A stretch of DNA of 49,378 bases from CAZDDI01 sp964504195 (GCA_964504195.1 CAZDDI010000029.1:1-49378); one strand, 5' to 3'. Counted from the first letter of the stretch, positions 23,063-30,630 are shown. Numbers and translations: made by a program. Notes: generated by a model not told the origin, from the sequence alone.

Positions 23063-23119
23063 ATTGTAAAGTCAAAAGCCGCTCTGTCAAATTGACACCT
23101 TACCTAGTTGTGGTACTAT
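23063..23119. promoter_or_regulatory. Back-to-back divergent promoters sharing a palindrome
   Basis: Minus strand: TTGACA (23085-23090), 16 bases, TACAAT (23063-23068), toward the methyltransferase. Plus strand: TTGACA (23092-23097), 16 bases, TACTAT (23114-23119), toward the roadblock gene. The two -35 boxes form TGTCAAATTGACA (23085-23097), separated by one base, so two polymerases could not occupy both at once. Confidence 0.65.
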
Positions 23120-23132
23120 TAGCGGATGATGT

Positions 23133-23230
23133 GAAGCGCGATGCGTGGCGCATCAGCTTGTAGTTATTCCTGCAAATCATGCCTCTCTGATGTTGAGATT
23201 TGCAGATTTGAGATTGTTGATTTACTCTTA
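23133..23230. repeat. Leader region of the roadblock gene with GATTTG units
   Basis: GCGATGCGTGGCGCATC forms a short hairpin near 23138-23154. Then TTGAGATTTGCAGATTTGAG followed by ATTGTTGATTT repeats the GATTTG/GAGATT unit. AGGAGG follows at 23231. The same type of unit precedes several other starts in the window. Confidence 0.45.
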
Positions 23231-23241
23231 GGAGGACACGG

Positions 23242-23613
23242 ATGGCCGCATCCCGCACTGATCGCTTAACTGAAGCCCTGTATGCACTTCAATCCGGCAC
23301 GTCCGATATTGAAGCCTCTGCTATTGTTAGTGTAGATGGTTTGATTATCGCCTCGGCCTTGCCGGCTGGCTCCGAAGAAGATCGTGTTTCGGCGATGTCG
23401 GCAGCGATGCTCTCGCTGGGTGAGCGTATCGCCATGGAGCTAGGCCGGGGCGCGTTAGAACAGGTCTACGTCAAAGGGGATCGCGGCTATGTGATCCTCA
23501 AATCCGTGGGCGATGAAGCCGTTCTCACCGTACTGGCACGTTCTAATGCTAAGCTGGGTCTGGTCTTCCTGGAAATGGGCCGCGCAGCGCAAAATCTAAC
23601 CTCCTTTTTATAA
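23242..23613 (+). CDS. Roadblock/LC7-domain protein
   Basis: 123 aa, a single roadblock domain. Start fixed by TTAGGAGGA. The fold is recognisable from the pattern ASAIVSVDGLIIASAL, SAMSAAMLSLGERIAMELG, EQVYVKGDRGYVILKSV and AVLTVLARSNAKLGLVFLEM. Bacterial versions (MglB-like) bind or regulate small Ras-like GTPases and other switch proteins in motility and polarity. No MglA-type GTPase is beside it; the following gene is urocanase, after a terminator. So its partner is elsewhere. Confidence 0.88.
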   Translation: MAASRTDRLTEALYALQSGTSDIEASAIVSVDGLIIASALPAGSEEDRVSAMSAAMLSLGERIAMELGRGALEQVYVKGDRGYVILKSVGDEAVLTVLARSNAKLGLVFLEMGRAAQNLTSFL

Positions 23614-23631
23614 CCGTGCTATTATCAACCA

Positions 23632-23668
23632 AAAAGGCCGGGGCTAATGCCCTGGCCTTTTCTGTTTT
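23632..23668 (+). terminator. Intrinsic terminator of the roadblock gene
   Basis: AAAAGGCCGGGGC and GCCCTGGCCTTTT pair around TAAT (one G/T mismatch), followed by CTGTTTTCC. It begins about 20 bases after the stop. A clear rho-independent terminator. Confidence 0.8.
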
Positions 23669-23718
23669 CCCGCGTTTAATGTTATACTTTGTGATGCGTG
23701 AGACGTGATAATAATTCA

Positions 23719-23779
23719 GGGAACTGGCGTTCCCCTCAGAGCAGTTGCTCGGAGCGGAGCGCCAGCTCCGCGACCGAGC
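23719..23779. repeat. GC-rich hairpin cluster upstream of hutU
   Basis: CTGGCG (23724-23729) pairs with CGCCAG (23760-23765), and GGAGC with GCTCC inside the same stretch. It has the look of another dispersed palindrome, but only one copy is present in this window. It lies 35-95 bases before the hutU start. Confidence 0.45.
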
Positions 23780-23814
23780 TAAATTTTGAGATTTGCCATT
23801 TCAAGGAGGTCAAG

Positions 23815-25470
23815 ATGCCCAATCGTGTGATTCGCGCGCCGCGCGGTACGCAGCTCCATTGTAAAAACTGGCTGCTGGAAGCCCCTTTTCGGATGCTCCA
23901 GAACAACCTCGATCCTGATGTCGCTTTTGACCCTGACAACCTTATTGTTTACGGTGGGCGGGGCAAGGCCGCCCGCAACTGGCCCGCCTTCGAGGCGATT
24001 CTCGCCACGCTGCAACAGATGGATGTGGATGATACGCTCCTGGTGCAGTCGGGCAAGCCGGTGGCGGTCTTCAAGACGCACCCCGACGCGCCCCGTGTGC
24101 TGCTCGCCAACTCCAACATCGTCCCGGCGTGGGCCACGCAGGAAAATTTCGATAAGTGGGAGGCCGCCGGTCTTATCATGTACGGCCAGATGACCGCCGG
24201 TTCGTGGATTTACATCGGCACGCAGGGCATCCTGCAAGGCACTTACGAGACGTTCGGCGCGGCGGCGCGCAAGCACTACGGTCCGCAGGCTTCGCTCAAG
24301 GGGAAGTTTATCCTTACGGGGGGGCTGGGCGAGATGGGGGGCGCGCAGCCGCTTGCAGTGACGATGAACGAGGGCGTGGGCCTGTTCGTGGAGGTAGACC
24401 CCTGGCGGGCCGAGCGCCGCTTGCGCCTGCGCCAGGTGGATGAGATCGAGACTGACCTTGATGCGGCGCTCAAGACGGTGGAGCAGTACCGGGCGCAGGG
24501 CCAGGCCCGCTCCATCGCGCTCATCGGTAACGCGGGCGATGTGTTCCCCGAACTGCTGCGGCGCGGCGTAATCCCCGATATGGTCACGGATCAGACCTCG
24601 GCGCACGATCCGTTGATGTATGTGCCCAATGGGATGCCGCTGGAGGCAGCCGTTGCGTTGCGTCAGAGCGACCCGGCCCGCTATCAGCGCGAGGCCATCC
24701 GCACGATGACCGCGCACTGCGCGGCGATGGTCGAGCTGCAAAAGCGTGGCGCGGTGGTCTTCGATTATGGCAACAATCTGCGCCAGCGCGCTTATGATAA
24801 CGGTTTGGCGGAGGCGTTCGCTTTCCCCGGCTTCGTGCCGGCCTACATCCGCCCGCTGTTCTGCGAGGGCAAAGGGCCGTTCCGCTGGGTGGCGCTCTCC
24901 GGCGACCCGGAGGACATCTACGAGACCGACCGTATCATCCTGACATTGTTCCCGGAGGACGAGCATCTCACGCGCTGGATCAAGATGGCACAAGAGCAGG
25001 TGGCCTGGCAGGGGTTGCCCGCGCGGATCTGCTGGCTGGGCTACGGTGAGCGGGCGTTGGCCGGGCTGGCCTTCAACGAGGCTGTTGCTGAGGGGCGCAT
25101 CAAGGCTCCCATCGTCATCGGGCGGGATCACCTGGATTCTGGCTCGGTCGCCAGCCCCAACCGCGAGACGGAAGCGATGCTGGACGGCTCGGACGCGATT
25201 TCCGACTGGGCGTTCCTCAACGCGCTCATCAATGCGGTAGGCGGGGCGACGTGGGTAAGCTTCCATCACGGCGGCGGGGTGGGCATCGGCTACTCGCAGC
25301 ACGCCGGGCAGGTCATCGTGGCGGATGGAACGGCGGCTGCGGCGGCGCGGCTGGAGCGCGTCCTCACCACCGATCCGGGCATGGGCGTCGTCCGCCACGT
25401 GGATGCAGGTTACGAGGAGGCCATCCGCTTCGCCAAAGAGCATGAAATCTGGGTGCCGATGTTGAAGTAG
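23815..25470 (+). CDS. hutU: Urocanate hydratase (urocanase)
   Basis: 551 aa, the usual length (about 550-560). AAGGAGG at 23803-23809 fixes the ATG. The enzyme adds water to urocanate in histidine breakdown, using tightly bound NAD+. Seen: substrate and NAD regions (TAGSWIYIGTQGILQGTYET), the GNAGDVFPELLRRGVIPD Rossmann-like loop with DQTSAHDP, and the signature IVIGRDHLDSGSVASPNRET followed by the Gly-rich SFHHGGGVGIGYSQHAG. No hutH, hutI or hutG lies in the window, so the pathway genes are dispersed or incomplete here. The leader has a GAGATTTG unit just before the ribosome-binding site. Confidence 0.96.
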   Translation: MPNRVIRAPRGTQLHCKNWLLEAPFRMLQNNLDPDVAFDPDNLIVYGGRGKAARNWPAFEAILATLQQMDVDDTLLVQSGKPVAVFKTHPDAPRVLLANSNIVPAWATQENFDKWEAAGLIMYGQMTAGSWIYIGTQGILQGTYETFGAAARKHYGPQASLKGKFILTGGLGEMGGAQPLAVTMNEGVGLFVEVDPWRAERRLRLRQVDEIETDLDAALKTVEQYRAQGQARSIALIGNAGDVFPELLRRGVIPDMVTDQTSAHDPLMYVPNGMPLEAAVALRQSDPARYQREAIRTMTAHCAAMVELQKRGAVVFDYGNNLRQRAYDNGLAEAFAFPGFVPAYIRPLFCEGKGPFRWVALSGDPEDIYETDRIILTLFPEDEHLTRWIKMAQEQVAWQGLPARICWLGYGERALAGLAFNEAVAEGRIKAPIVIGRDHLDSGSVASPNRETEAMLDGSDAISDWAFLNALINAVGGATWVSFHHGGGVGIGYSQHAGQVIVADGTAAAAARLERVLTTDPGMGVVRHVDAGYEEAIRFAKEHEIWVPMLK

Positions 25471-25478
25471 AGGGATTC

Positions 25479-25544
25479 ACCACAGAGCCACAGAGTTCGC
25501 AGAGATTTTCTAAAATTACTCTGTGTTCTCTGTGGCTCTGTGGT
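25479..25544. repeat. CACAGAG-unit inverted repeat between converging genes
   Basis: Perfect 17-base arms ACCACAGAGCCACAGAG (25479-25495) and CTCTGTGGCTCTGTGGT (25528-25544), each two copies of an eight-base unit. It fills the gap between hutU and the ABC-2 permease gene. It can act as a bidirectional transcript end, although no T-run follows either arm. Confidence 0.7.
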
Positions 25545-25558
25545 AAAAAAGGTTTTGT

Positions 25559-27130
25559 TTATAGTTCCTGCCGCTCGAAGGCGGCGAGCGCGCCGAGGAC
25601 GCACACGAGCGTGATGACGCCGCTGGCGGCGAGCGCGCCGGCCTGGGGCGCGATGGGTATATCGCTTACCCCCATCCCTACCTGAGTAGCCCATCCTAGC
25701 AGGCTGCCGGGGAAGAGCGGGCCGATCTTGGGCAGGTAGCCTGTCAGCAGCAGCGCGACGCTGCCGGCGAGTCCCACGCCGCCCGCCGCAGGCAGTGTGC
25801 GGGTCAGCGCGCTGCCGAGCAACGTTATCGCGACGAAAGGCAAGAGCCACGCCAGCAACAGCAGGTTGCTGAAGGCGAAGGCCCCCAAATCCACCGGGCC
25901 GAAGAGGAACAGCGTGTAGTAGTAGGCCCCCAGCATCCCCACGAGGAACCCCGCGATATAGAGCGCCGTCTGCGCGGTGAATTTGCTTAGCACAAAGGCC
26001 CAGCGCGGCAGCGGCTTGCTGAGGATGAGCGCCGCTGTGCCCTTTTCCTTCTCGCCCGCAATGGCCCCCATCCCTAACAGAATGACCATGAGGAAGCCGA
26101 ATTGCGTGAGGTTTTTGATGTACTGTCCCACTGCGTCGGCCACCGAGGGGGTGGGGATGAGGTCGGCGAACATCTCTGCGCCCTCTATCGAGCCGAGAAT
26201 CTGTGGTGTGAAGTAAGCCAGCAGCGGCGACATCATCCCGAAGAGGACGAAGACCGCGCCCACCACCAGCACGTGTTTGACGCGCCATAGTTGGCTGAAC
26301 TCCTTGCGTGTGGCGGCGATGAAGGCCGTCCACTCGACGCGCCAGGGGGTGAGGCTGGGGCGTTCGATAGCGGTCTCGCGCTTCACGCGCCAGAGCCAGA
26401 GCAGCCCCGGCAGCAGGATCAGCACCAGCAGACCGTAAATTGCCCAGATGCTCTCCCATTGTTGCGCCATATAGAGCAAGAAGGCATTGGCAAAGGCGTG
26501 ATAGACGATGGCGAGCGCGACGTAACCCCAGCGCCGCCGGTCGAATGCGCGCCAGACCAGCATGGAGAGGATGACGTGCAGCGTTATCGCCAACAGTCGT
26601 TCGATGAGGGGCGGTGCGGCATACCAGGGATTGTCGAGCGCGACCAGCTGTTGTGTGAGCGCGGCGAGCTGTGCGGCGGGCAAACCGAGACTGGCGAGAT
26701 CCATGTCGCGCAGGGGGAGCAGCGAGCTGAGCGTGGCGGCGGTCAGCACCCCGCCGAAGACCATCGCCTCGATGCCGCCGTGACCCAAGCCCAGCATCAG
26801 CCCATGCTCGAAGCGGCGGAAGCGGCGCAGGAGCGCGTAGCCGGCGGCGCGGGCCAGCTCCTCGCAGAGACCGGCGGTCAGCCCCAGGATGATGCACGTT
26901 TGCAGCAACGAGATTCCTGACGCTTCCAACGTGTTGTTGCCGGGCAGCAGGCCGATGTCCGCCAGCCAATCGTTGAGCGGCAGGTGGACAACCTGCGAGC
27001 CGATAAAAGTTGCCGCGCCGATGAGGAAGAGGAACCACGGCGCTTGCACCCGGCGGCGCAGCAGCGCCGCTGCAACGATGGGCGCGAGAATCATCAGCGT
27101 TACGGAAAGGGTGTAGGCAGTTGTAATCAT
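25559..27130 (-). CDS. Fusion of a YhfC-type intramembrane protease domain and an ABC-2 permease
   Basis: 523 aa from the third of three tandem ATGs (27130), eight bases after GGAG; 27133 and 27136 are alternatives. N-terminal half, about 1-250: seven or eight membrane helices with GLTAGLCEELARAAGYALLR (E90, E91, R94), GHGGIEAMVFGG (117-128) and YHAFANAF, the glutamate/histidine pattern of YhfC (CPBP-like, abortive-infection/CAAX-type) membrane proteases. C-terminal half, about 275-523: an ABC-2 permease with FIAATRKEFSQLWR, a periplasmic loop, GMGAIAGEKEKGTAALIL (the classical ABC-2 EKE/GT motif) and six helices. It is the last gene of the ArsR/PLDc_N/ATPase operon. The two parts are usually separate proteins. 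Substrate unknown. Confidence 0.8.
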   Translation of the reverse strand: MITTAYTLSVTLMILAPIVAAALLRRRVQAPWFLFLIGAATFIGSQVVHLPLNDWLADIGLLPGNNTLEASGISLLQTCIILGLTAGLCEELARAAGYALLRRFRRFEHGLMLGLGHGGIEAMVFGGVLTAATLSSLLPLRDMDLASLGLPAAQLAALTQQLVALDNPWYAAPPLIERLLAITLHVILSMLVWRAFDRRRWGYVALAIVYHAFANAFLLYMAQQWESIWAIYGLLVLILLPGLLWLWRVKRETAIERPSLTPWRVEWTAFIAATRKEFSQLWRVKHVLVVGAVFVLFGMMSPLLAYFTPQILGSIEGAEMFADLIPTPSVADAVGQYIKNLTQFGFLMVILLGMGAIAGEKEKGTAALILSKPLPRWAFVLSKFTAQTALYIAGFLVGMLGAYYYTLFLFGPVDLGAFAFSNLLLLAWLLPFVAITLLGSALTRTLPAAGGVGLAGSVALLLTGYLPKIGPLFPGSLLGWATQVGMGVSDIPIAPQAGALAASGVITLVCVLGALAAFERQEL

Positions 27131-27162
27131 CATCATAACTCCATGAGAAACCAAAGAGTCTC

Positions 27163-27230
27163 ACGCTAAGTCGCAAAGTGAATTTTTTGAAAACCTGCTT
27201 GAAAATCTTTGCGGCCTGGCGACTTTGCGT
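27163..27230. repeat. ACGCAAAG-unit inverted repeat upstream of the fused permease
   Basis: ACGCTAAGTCGC (27163-27174) against GCGACTTTGCGT (27219-27230), 11 of 12 paired, flanked inside by CAAAG and CTTTG. It lies between the ATPase stop and the permease ribosome-binding site, inside the operon, so it would form a stem in the mRNA. Confidence 0.6.
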
Positions 27231-27237
27231 TAAATCT

Positions 27238-28176
27238 CTACGCACTCACCTGAAGGAAGATGTCTTCCAGGCTGGGACGCACCCACTCGAAGCGGGTCAC
27301 AAGCAGGCTGTGCGCCACCATCAGAGGCAGCAGCGCGCGCTTGGCGGCATCCACATCGCTGGCGACAAGGCGGAGCGTGCTCCCTTCTTCCGTGAGCGAA
27401 GTGAGCCAGGGTTGGGCTTGCACATCCGCAACGAACGCTTGCGCGGGTGGGCTGGCCGGGTCGAGTTGCACGCGCGCGGTGTTGATGGGATAACGGGCCA
27501 GCAGCGCCTCGCGTTCCTCCACCAGCAGCAGGTGGCCCTTGTGCAGCACGGCAACGTGGTCGCAAATGCGCTCCACATCGGCCAGAATGTGGCTGGAGAA
27601 GAAGATCGTCACCGCGCCTTTGAGCCGGGCGAGCATCTCCAGCACCTCGTAGCGTCCGGCGGGATCAAGCGCACTGGTGGGTTCATCGAGCAGCAACACG
27701 GGCGGGCGATGGAGCAACGCCTGTGCGATGCCCAGCCGTTGGTGCATCCCGCCGGAGAAGCCCGCGATTTTGCGTTTGGCGGCGTCTTGCAACCCCACCA
27801 GCTCCAGCATCTCGGCGATGCGGGTGCCGCGCTCCTTATCGGGCAGGCCGAAGAGCCGCCCGACGTAATCGAGATACTCGCGCGGCGTCATCCAGCCGTA
27901 GAAGGCCGGGTCTTGCGGCAAATACCCGAAGCTCTCGCGGGCGCGATAATCGCCGTTGGTGGTCTCCAGCCCGGCGATCCAGGCGCGGCCGGCGGTGGGG
28001 TGGGCCAGTCCGGTGAACAGGCGCATCGTCGTGGTCTTGCCCGCGCCGTTGCGCCCTAGAAAGCCGAAGATCGAGCCGAAGGGGACTTCGAGATCGAGGT
28101 TTTGCAGCGCGATCACGTCGCCGTAGTGGCGCGTCAGCCCCTCGCAGCGGATGGCGTGGCCGTTAGCGGCGACCAT
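27238..28176 (-). CDS. ABC transporter ATP-binding protein (ABC-2 type partner)
   Basis: 312 aa from ATG 28176, two bases after the PLDc_N stop, with GAGGAA as ribosome-binding site. Walker A is GRNGAGKTTTMRL; Q-loop region FGYLPQDPAFYGWMTPREYL; signature FSGGMHQRLGIAQAL; Walker B PVLLLDEPTSALDP; H-loop FFSSHIL. The C-terminal 80 residues form the usual regulatory tail of ABC-2 ATPases. It should power the fused permease encoded next. This type of ATPase handles lipids, antibiotics or polysaccharides; the substrate cannot be read. Confidence 0.92.
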   Translation of the reverse strand: MVAANGHAIRCEGLTRHYGDVIALQNLDLEVPFGSIFGFLGRNGAGKTTTMRLFTGLAHPTAGRAWIAGLETTNGDYRARESFGYLPQDPAFYGWMTPREYLDYVGRLFGLPDKERGTRIAEMLELVGLQDAAKRKIAGFSGGMHQRLGIAQALLHRPPVLLLDEPTSALDPAGRYEVLEMLARLKGAVTIFFSSHILADVERICDHVAVLHKGHLLLVEEREALLARYPINTARVQLDPASPPAQAFVADVQAQPWLTSLTEEGSTLRLVASDVDAAKRALLPLMVAHSLLVTRFEWVRPSLEDIFLQVSA

Positions 28177-28178
28177 CG

Positions 28179-28391
28179 TTATTCCTCGCGGCCCGCAGCA
28201 AAGTAGATGATCGGCCCGATGATGTTGACCAACACGATCACCAACGCCCAGACCCACTTCGGCCCGCGCGTGACCCGCTCGGATTTGAGCAAGTCCACCA
28301 GGGCGAAGATGAGCAATCCCATCTGGATGATGAGCAGGGGGATCAACAACGGCAACAAGCGCATAATTTGATCGAGAATTGGGTCTTGCAT
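28179..28391 (-). CDS. Small membrane protein with PLDc_N domain
   Basis: 70 aa from ATG 28391, after AAAGGAG. Two helices (about 13-35 and 45-66) flank LVDLLKSERVTRGPKWVWAL, the pattern of the phospholipase D-nuclease N-terminal domain (PF13396). The family occurs as a stand-alone two-helix peptide in ABC operons where it probably assists the transporter; it has no catalytic part. It lies between the regulator and the ATPase and is nearly coupled to the latter. Confidence 0.85.
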   Translation of the reverse strand: MQDPILDQIMRLLPLLIPLLIIQMGLLIFALVDLLKSERVTRGPKWVWALVIVLVNIIGPIIYFAAGREE

Positions 28392-28416
28392 CGTTAGCTC
28401 CTTTACGAATTGAATC

Positions 28417-28490
28417 TCAAATGACAAATTTCAAATCTCAAAATGATACGAATCTCTATGGCTGTGATTTGCGATTTGCGATTTGCTGTT
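28417..28490. repeat. GATTTG-unit repeats between the regulator and the PLDc_N gene
   Basis: On the minus (mRNA) strand CAAATCGCAAATCGCAAATC (near 28465-28485) faces TTTTGAGATTTGAAATTTG and CATTTGAGATTC, forming an imperfect stem just before the PLDc_N ribosome-binding site. The same units form the aspS leader hairpin. Confidence 0.6.
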
Positions 28491-29015
28491 TTACTGTGGA
28501 TGCGTAATCACTGCAAGTTTATGTCTGTGCCGCCCCTCACCCGGTCCATTCTGGGCGAGCGGGAGCAGGGCTTGATTGAGCGCTTGCCCGAAGGCGTCCA
28601 GCTCCTCCACATTGGCGTAGAGGATGACTTCGGTGTAACCGGTGTGTTCTGCGAGAAAATCGTGATCGGTTGCGCTGGCGAGATAATCCGCGAACCCCTG
28701 GAGCAGCGTGGCGACGTAGGTGGTGAAGTGGCGGAAGTGCTCCGCGTTGTTCAGTCCTGCCACATCTTCCGGGCCGAGGTGGGGGGATTGCGCCAGCCGG
28801 TAGCGACGTTCGCCGCCGCCGCGCGCCGGCAGCGTCTCCGCAATTTCGACGATGCCCGCTTCCAGCAGCGTCTTGAGGTGCCGGTAGAGTGAAGGCTTGG
28901 GAATCGAAGGTAGCGCCGTATCGAGCTCCTGCGTGGTCAACGCCTCATGGCTCAGTGCCTGGATGATCTGGAAGCGCGCTGGGTGCAAGATCAGGGCGGT
29001 TTTATCGGTGCTCAT
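28491..29015 (-). CDS. ArsR-type winged-helix transcriptional regulator
   Basis: 174 aa from ATG 29015, after AGAGG. Residues about 8-80 form a winged helix: ILHPARFQIIQALSHEALTT, QELDTALPSIPKPSLYRHLK (recognition helix) and a GGGERRYRLA wing. The C-terminal 90 residues are helical and probably form the dimer. No metal-binding cysteines are seen. It precedes the ABC operon on the same strand; a perfect palindrome over its own -10 box suggests autorepression and control of the downstream transporter. The inducer is unknown. Confidence 0.85.
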   Translation of the reverse strand: MSTDKTALILHPARFQIIQALSHEALTTQELDTALPSIPKPSLYRHLKTLLEAGIVEIAETLPARGGGERRYRLAQSPHLGPEDVAGLNNAEHFRHFTTYVATLLQGFADYLASATDHDFLAEHTGYTEVILYANVEELDAFGQALNQALLPLAQNGPGEGRHRHKLAVITHPQ

Positions 29016-29025
29016 GTTGGCCTCT

Positions 29026-29053
29026 GTGTTATCATTATTGATAATGATAACAC
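29026..29053. promoter_or_regulatory. Perfect 13-bp-arm operator over the regulator's promoter
   Basis: GTGTTATCATTAT (29026-29038), two-base centre TG, ATAATGATAACAC (29041-29053). It covers the -10 box of the regulator promoter and ends 11 bases before its ATG. The size and symmetry fit a winged-helix dimer site. Confidence 0.85.
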
Positions 29054-29072
29054 AAGACGAGTGAATTGTCAA
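29044..29072 (-). promoter_or_regulatory. Promoter of the regulator/ABC operon
   Basis: TTGACA (29067-29072), 17-base spacer, TATCAT (29044-29049) on the minus strand. The -10 box lies wholly inside the operator palindrome, so binding would block polymerase. Confidence 0.75.
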
Positions 29073-29084
29073 TAGAGATAAAAT

Positions 29085-29219
29085 TCAATGACATAAGTCT
29101 AGGGCATAGACCTGGCAGGTTTCAAGGCCTTGAGTTTACAAAACGTCGTTATGCACCGGTAAAATACTGCCCAACCTAATTTTGGCGAAACCTGCCAGGT
29201 TTTAACGTAATGACATTGA
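29085..29219 (+). repeat. Family A palindromic element, copy A4
   Basis: 135 bp. Left end TCAATGACATAAGTCTAGGG then CCTGGCAGGTTTC; right end GAAACCTGCCAGG then CGTAATGACATTGA. Interior ACAAAACGTCGTTATGCACC. Located in the gap between the divergent ArsR and RpiR regulator genes. Confidence 0.85.
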
Positions 29220-29270
29220 GATAAAATTCTCTTCATGCTTCACCTTACCTGTTTTTAGGGCAATGCACAC

Positions 29271-29298
29271 TTGCTTCTCTGCGTAGCCGGGTTATACT
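29271..29298 (+). promoter_or_regulatory. Promoter of the RpiR-type gene
   Basis: TTGCTT (29271-29276), 16-base spacer, TATACT (29293-29298), 36 bases before the chosen ATG. Confidence 0.5.
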
Positions 29299-29333
29299 GC
29301 GGGATATAAACAGTGCTACTTGTGGGGGGAAGC

Positions 29334-30269
29334 ATGAACACGGCGGATAAGGGTGAACATCTTTTTAGAAAGCGTATTCGTCAACATTATGCCGCGCTGA
29401 CAGTAGGTTATCGGCGGTTGGCGGATTATTTGTTGGAGAACACCTTTGATGCGGCGTTCCTAAATGCCAGCGAGTTGGCTCGCCGGGCTAAAGTTGATCC
29501 GGCCACTGTCACTCGTTTTGCGCAAGCGTTGGGCTATTCCGGTTATCAAGAACTTTCCAATGATATTCAGTTCCATGTCAAAGAAATGGTGGGGTTGCCG
29601 GCTCAGCGGGTACGTGCAGCCGGAGAAGATGTTGAGCGGTTGGAGCAAATCAACGATTATGCACTCCGCGCGGTAGAGCGTGTAATGGCTGCGGATAGGC
29701 ATACTTTGGCGCTGATGGCGCAAATTATTCGGGAGTCGCCGTGTCTTTGGGTCAGCGGTGAGGGTATCAGCCTGGGGCTGGCACAGAGCTTTGCCGGGCT
29801 GGTAGACCTTTGGGGTGTCCCGGCGCGCATGGTACCCTTGAATTTGATTGATACAGCGTTGTATATGTATAAGATGTCTCCCGACGATACGCTTTTCTCA
29901 GTTGCTTTGAACAATCCAGGTATTGATAGCGCCTATCTATTGCGCGCGGCGCGGAGCAAGGGCTTACGCACACTTTGCCTGTCTGGTTCGGCAACCGGTG
30001 CTGCCGCGTGTGCTGCTGAATTGAGCGTAACTGTCCCTGCGCGAGGGGCGTTGGGTATGATGAGTTTTGCGCCAGCGGCATTGTTGTTGAACGTAATTTG
30101 GGAGACTGTCATCGCTAAAGAGCCGGACAAGATACTTGCGCGTTTTGTGACAATTCAGGATCACTTGATGGACTTGATAGCCTTACGGAATGAGATTTGC
30201 GAGCCGGGCAATGCCACCCCACAACAGTTTTTTGGAAATTTAGTGGATGACCCGGAAGCCGGACTGTAG
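29334..30269 (+). CDS. MurR/RpiR-family transcriptional regulator
   Basis: 311 aa from ATG 29334, after GGGGGAAG. N-terminal HTH_6 domain (about 10-80: GYRRLADYLLENTFDAAFLN, ASELARRAKVDPATVTRFAQ, ALGYSGYQEL) and C-terminal SIS domain (about 120-270: ESPCLWVSGEGISLGLAQSF, SVALNNPGIDSAYLLRAARS). The family senses phosphosugars through the SIS domain. In place of the usual S-x-S/T-G-x-T motif the phosphate loop reads ALNNPGIDS, so the ligand may differ. The next gene encodes a GlmS-like enzyme, making amino-sugar phosphates plausible effectors, although some 690 bases of repeats separate them. Confidence 0.85.
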   Translation: MNTADKGEHLFRKRIRQHYAALTVGYRRLADYLLENTFDAAFLNASELARRAKVDPATVTRFAQALGYSGYQELSNDIQFHVKEMVGLPAQRVRAAGEDVERLEQINDYALRAVERVMAADRHTLALMAQIIRESPCLWVSGEGISLGLAQSFAGLVDLWGVPARMVPLNLIDTALYMYKMSPDDTLFSVALNNPGIDSAYLLRAARSKGLRTLCLSGSATGAAACAAELSVTVPARGALGMMSFAPAALLLNVIWETVIAKEPDKILARFVTIQDHLMDLIALRNEICEPGNATPQQFFGNLVDDPEAGL

Positions 30270-30274
30270 ATTCT

Positions 30275-30319
30275 GGAAGCTGGTTGCTGGTTACTTGAAA
30301 CTTGCGGCTAGTGGCTTCC
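30275..30319. repeat. Inverted repeat directly after the RpiR-type gene
   Basis: GGAAGC (30275-30280) and GCTTCC (30314-30319) bound a stretch of CTGGTTGCTGGTTAC and GCGGCTAGTGGC units; TTACTTTTTTG follows on the plus strand, so it may also be the gene's terminator. Confidence 0.45.
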
Positions 30320-30386
30320 TTACTTTTTTGCTGCTTCGCACAGGAACTAAGCATGGTTTACGCTTATACAGGTAAATATTTGTATA

Positions 30387-30470
30387 TCCATGTCATTAAG
30401 TTAAGACTGGCAGGTTTCGTCCCAATGGGGGTAGGTAGCATTTTACCGGTGAATAACGACGTTTTGTAGA
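30387..30470 (-). repeat. Family A element A5, cut short
   Basis: 84 bases match the reverse orientation of family A from the terminal TGTCATTAAGTTAAG through the CTGGCAGGTTTCG end and the core ACCGGTGAATAACGACGTTT to TTGTAGA, then stop exactly where element B2 begins. The other half is missing on the far side. Confidence 0.75.
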
Positions 30471-30627
30471 CTCAGTAGCTCACAGATTTAATGAATTAGG
30501 GTAACGGGCTTGCCTGCCGTCCACGAATCTGTTCACGAAACCACGAATTTACTCCGTTTCAGATTCATTCGTGTATTCGTGGCCCTATTCGCGGACGGTC
30601 CACAGCACAGATTTGCGATCTACTGAG
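30471..30627. repeat. Family B element, full copy B2
   Basis: 157 bp with ends CTCAGTAGCTCACAGAT and ATTTGCGATCTACTGAG. Inside, GCCGTCCACGAATCTG and CACGAATTT face ATTCGTGTATTCGTGGCCC and ATTCGCGGACGG, so most of it folds on itself. It has the same length as B3 at 41608 and matches it over nearly all of its length. Confidence 0.8.
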
Positions 30628-30630
30628 CAT

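Noticed and set aside
23779..25443. 554-aa open frame on the minus strand across hutU
   Set aside because: It mirrors a complete, well-matched urocanase; its composition (Arg, His, Leu rich, no motif) is that of an antisense shadow in GC-rich DNA.
25410..27245. 611-aa open frame overlapping the fused permease on the same strand
   Set aside because: It is a shifted frame rich in Arg, Gly and Ala, while the other frame gives helices and the ABC-2 and YhfC signatures.
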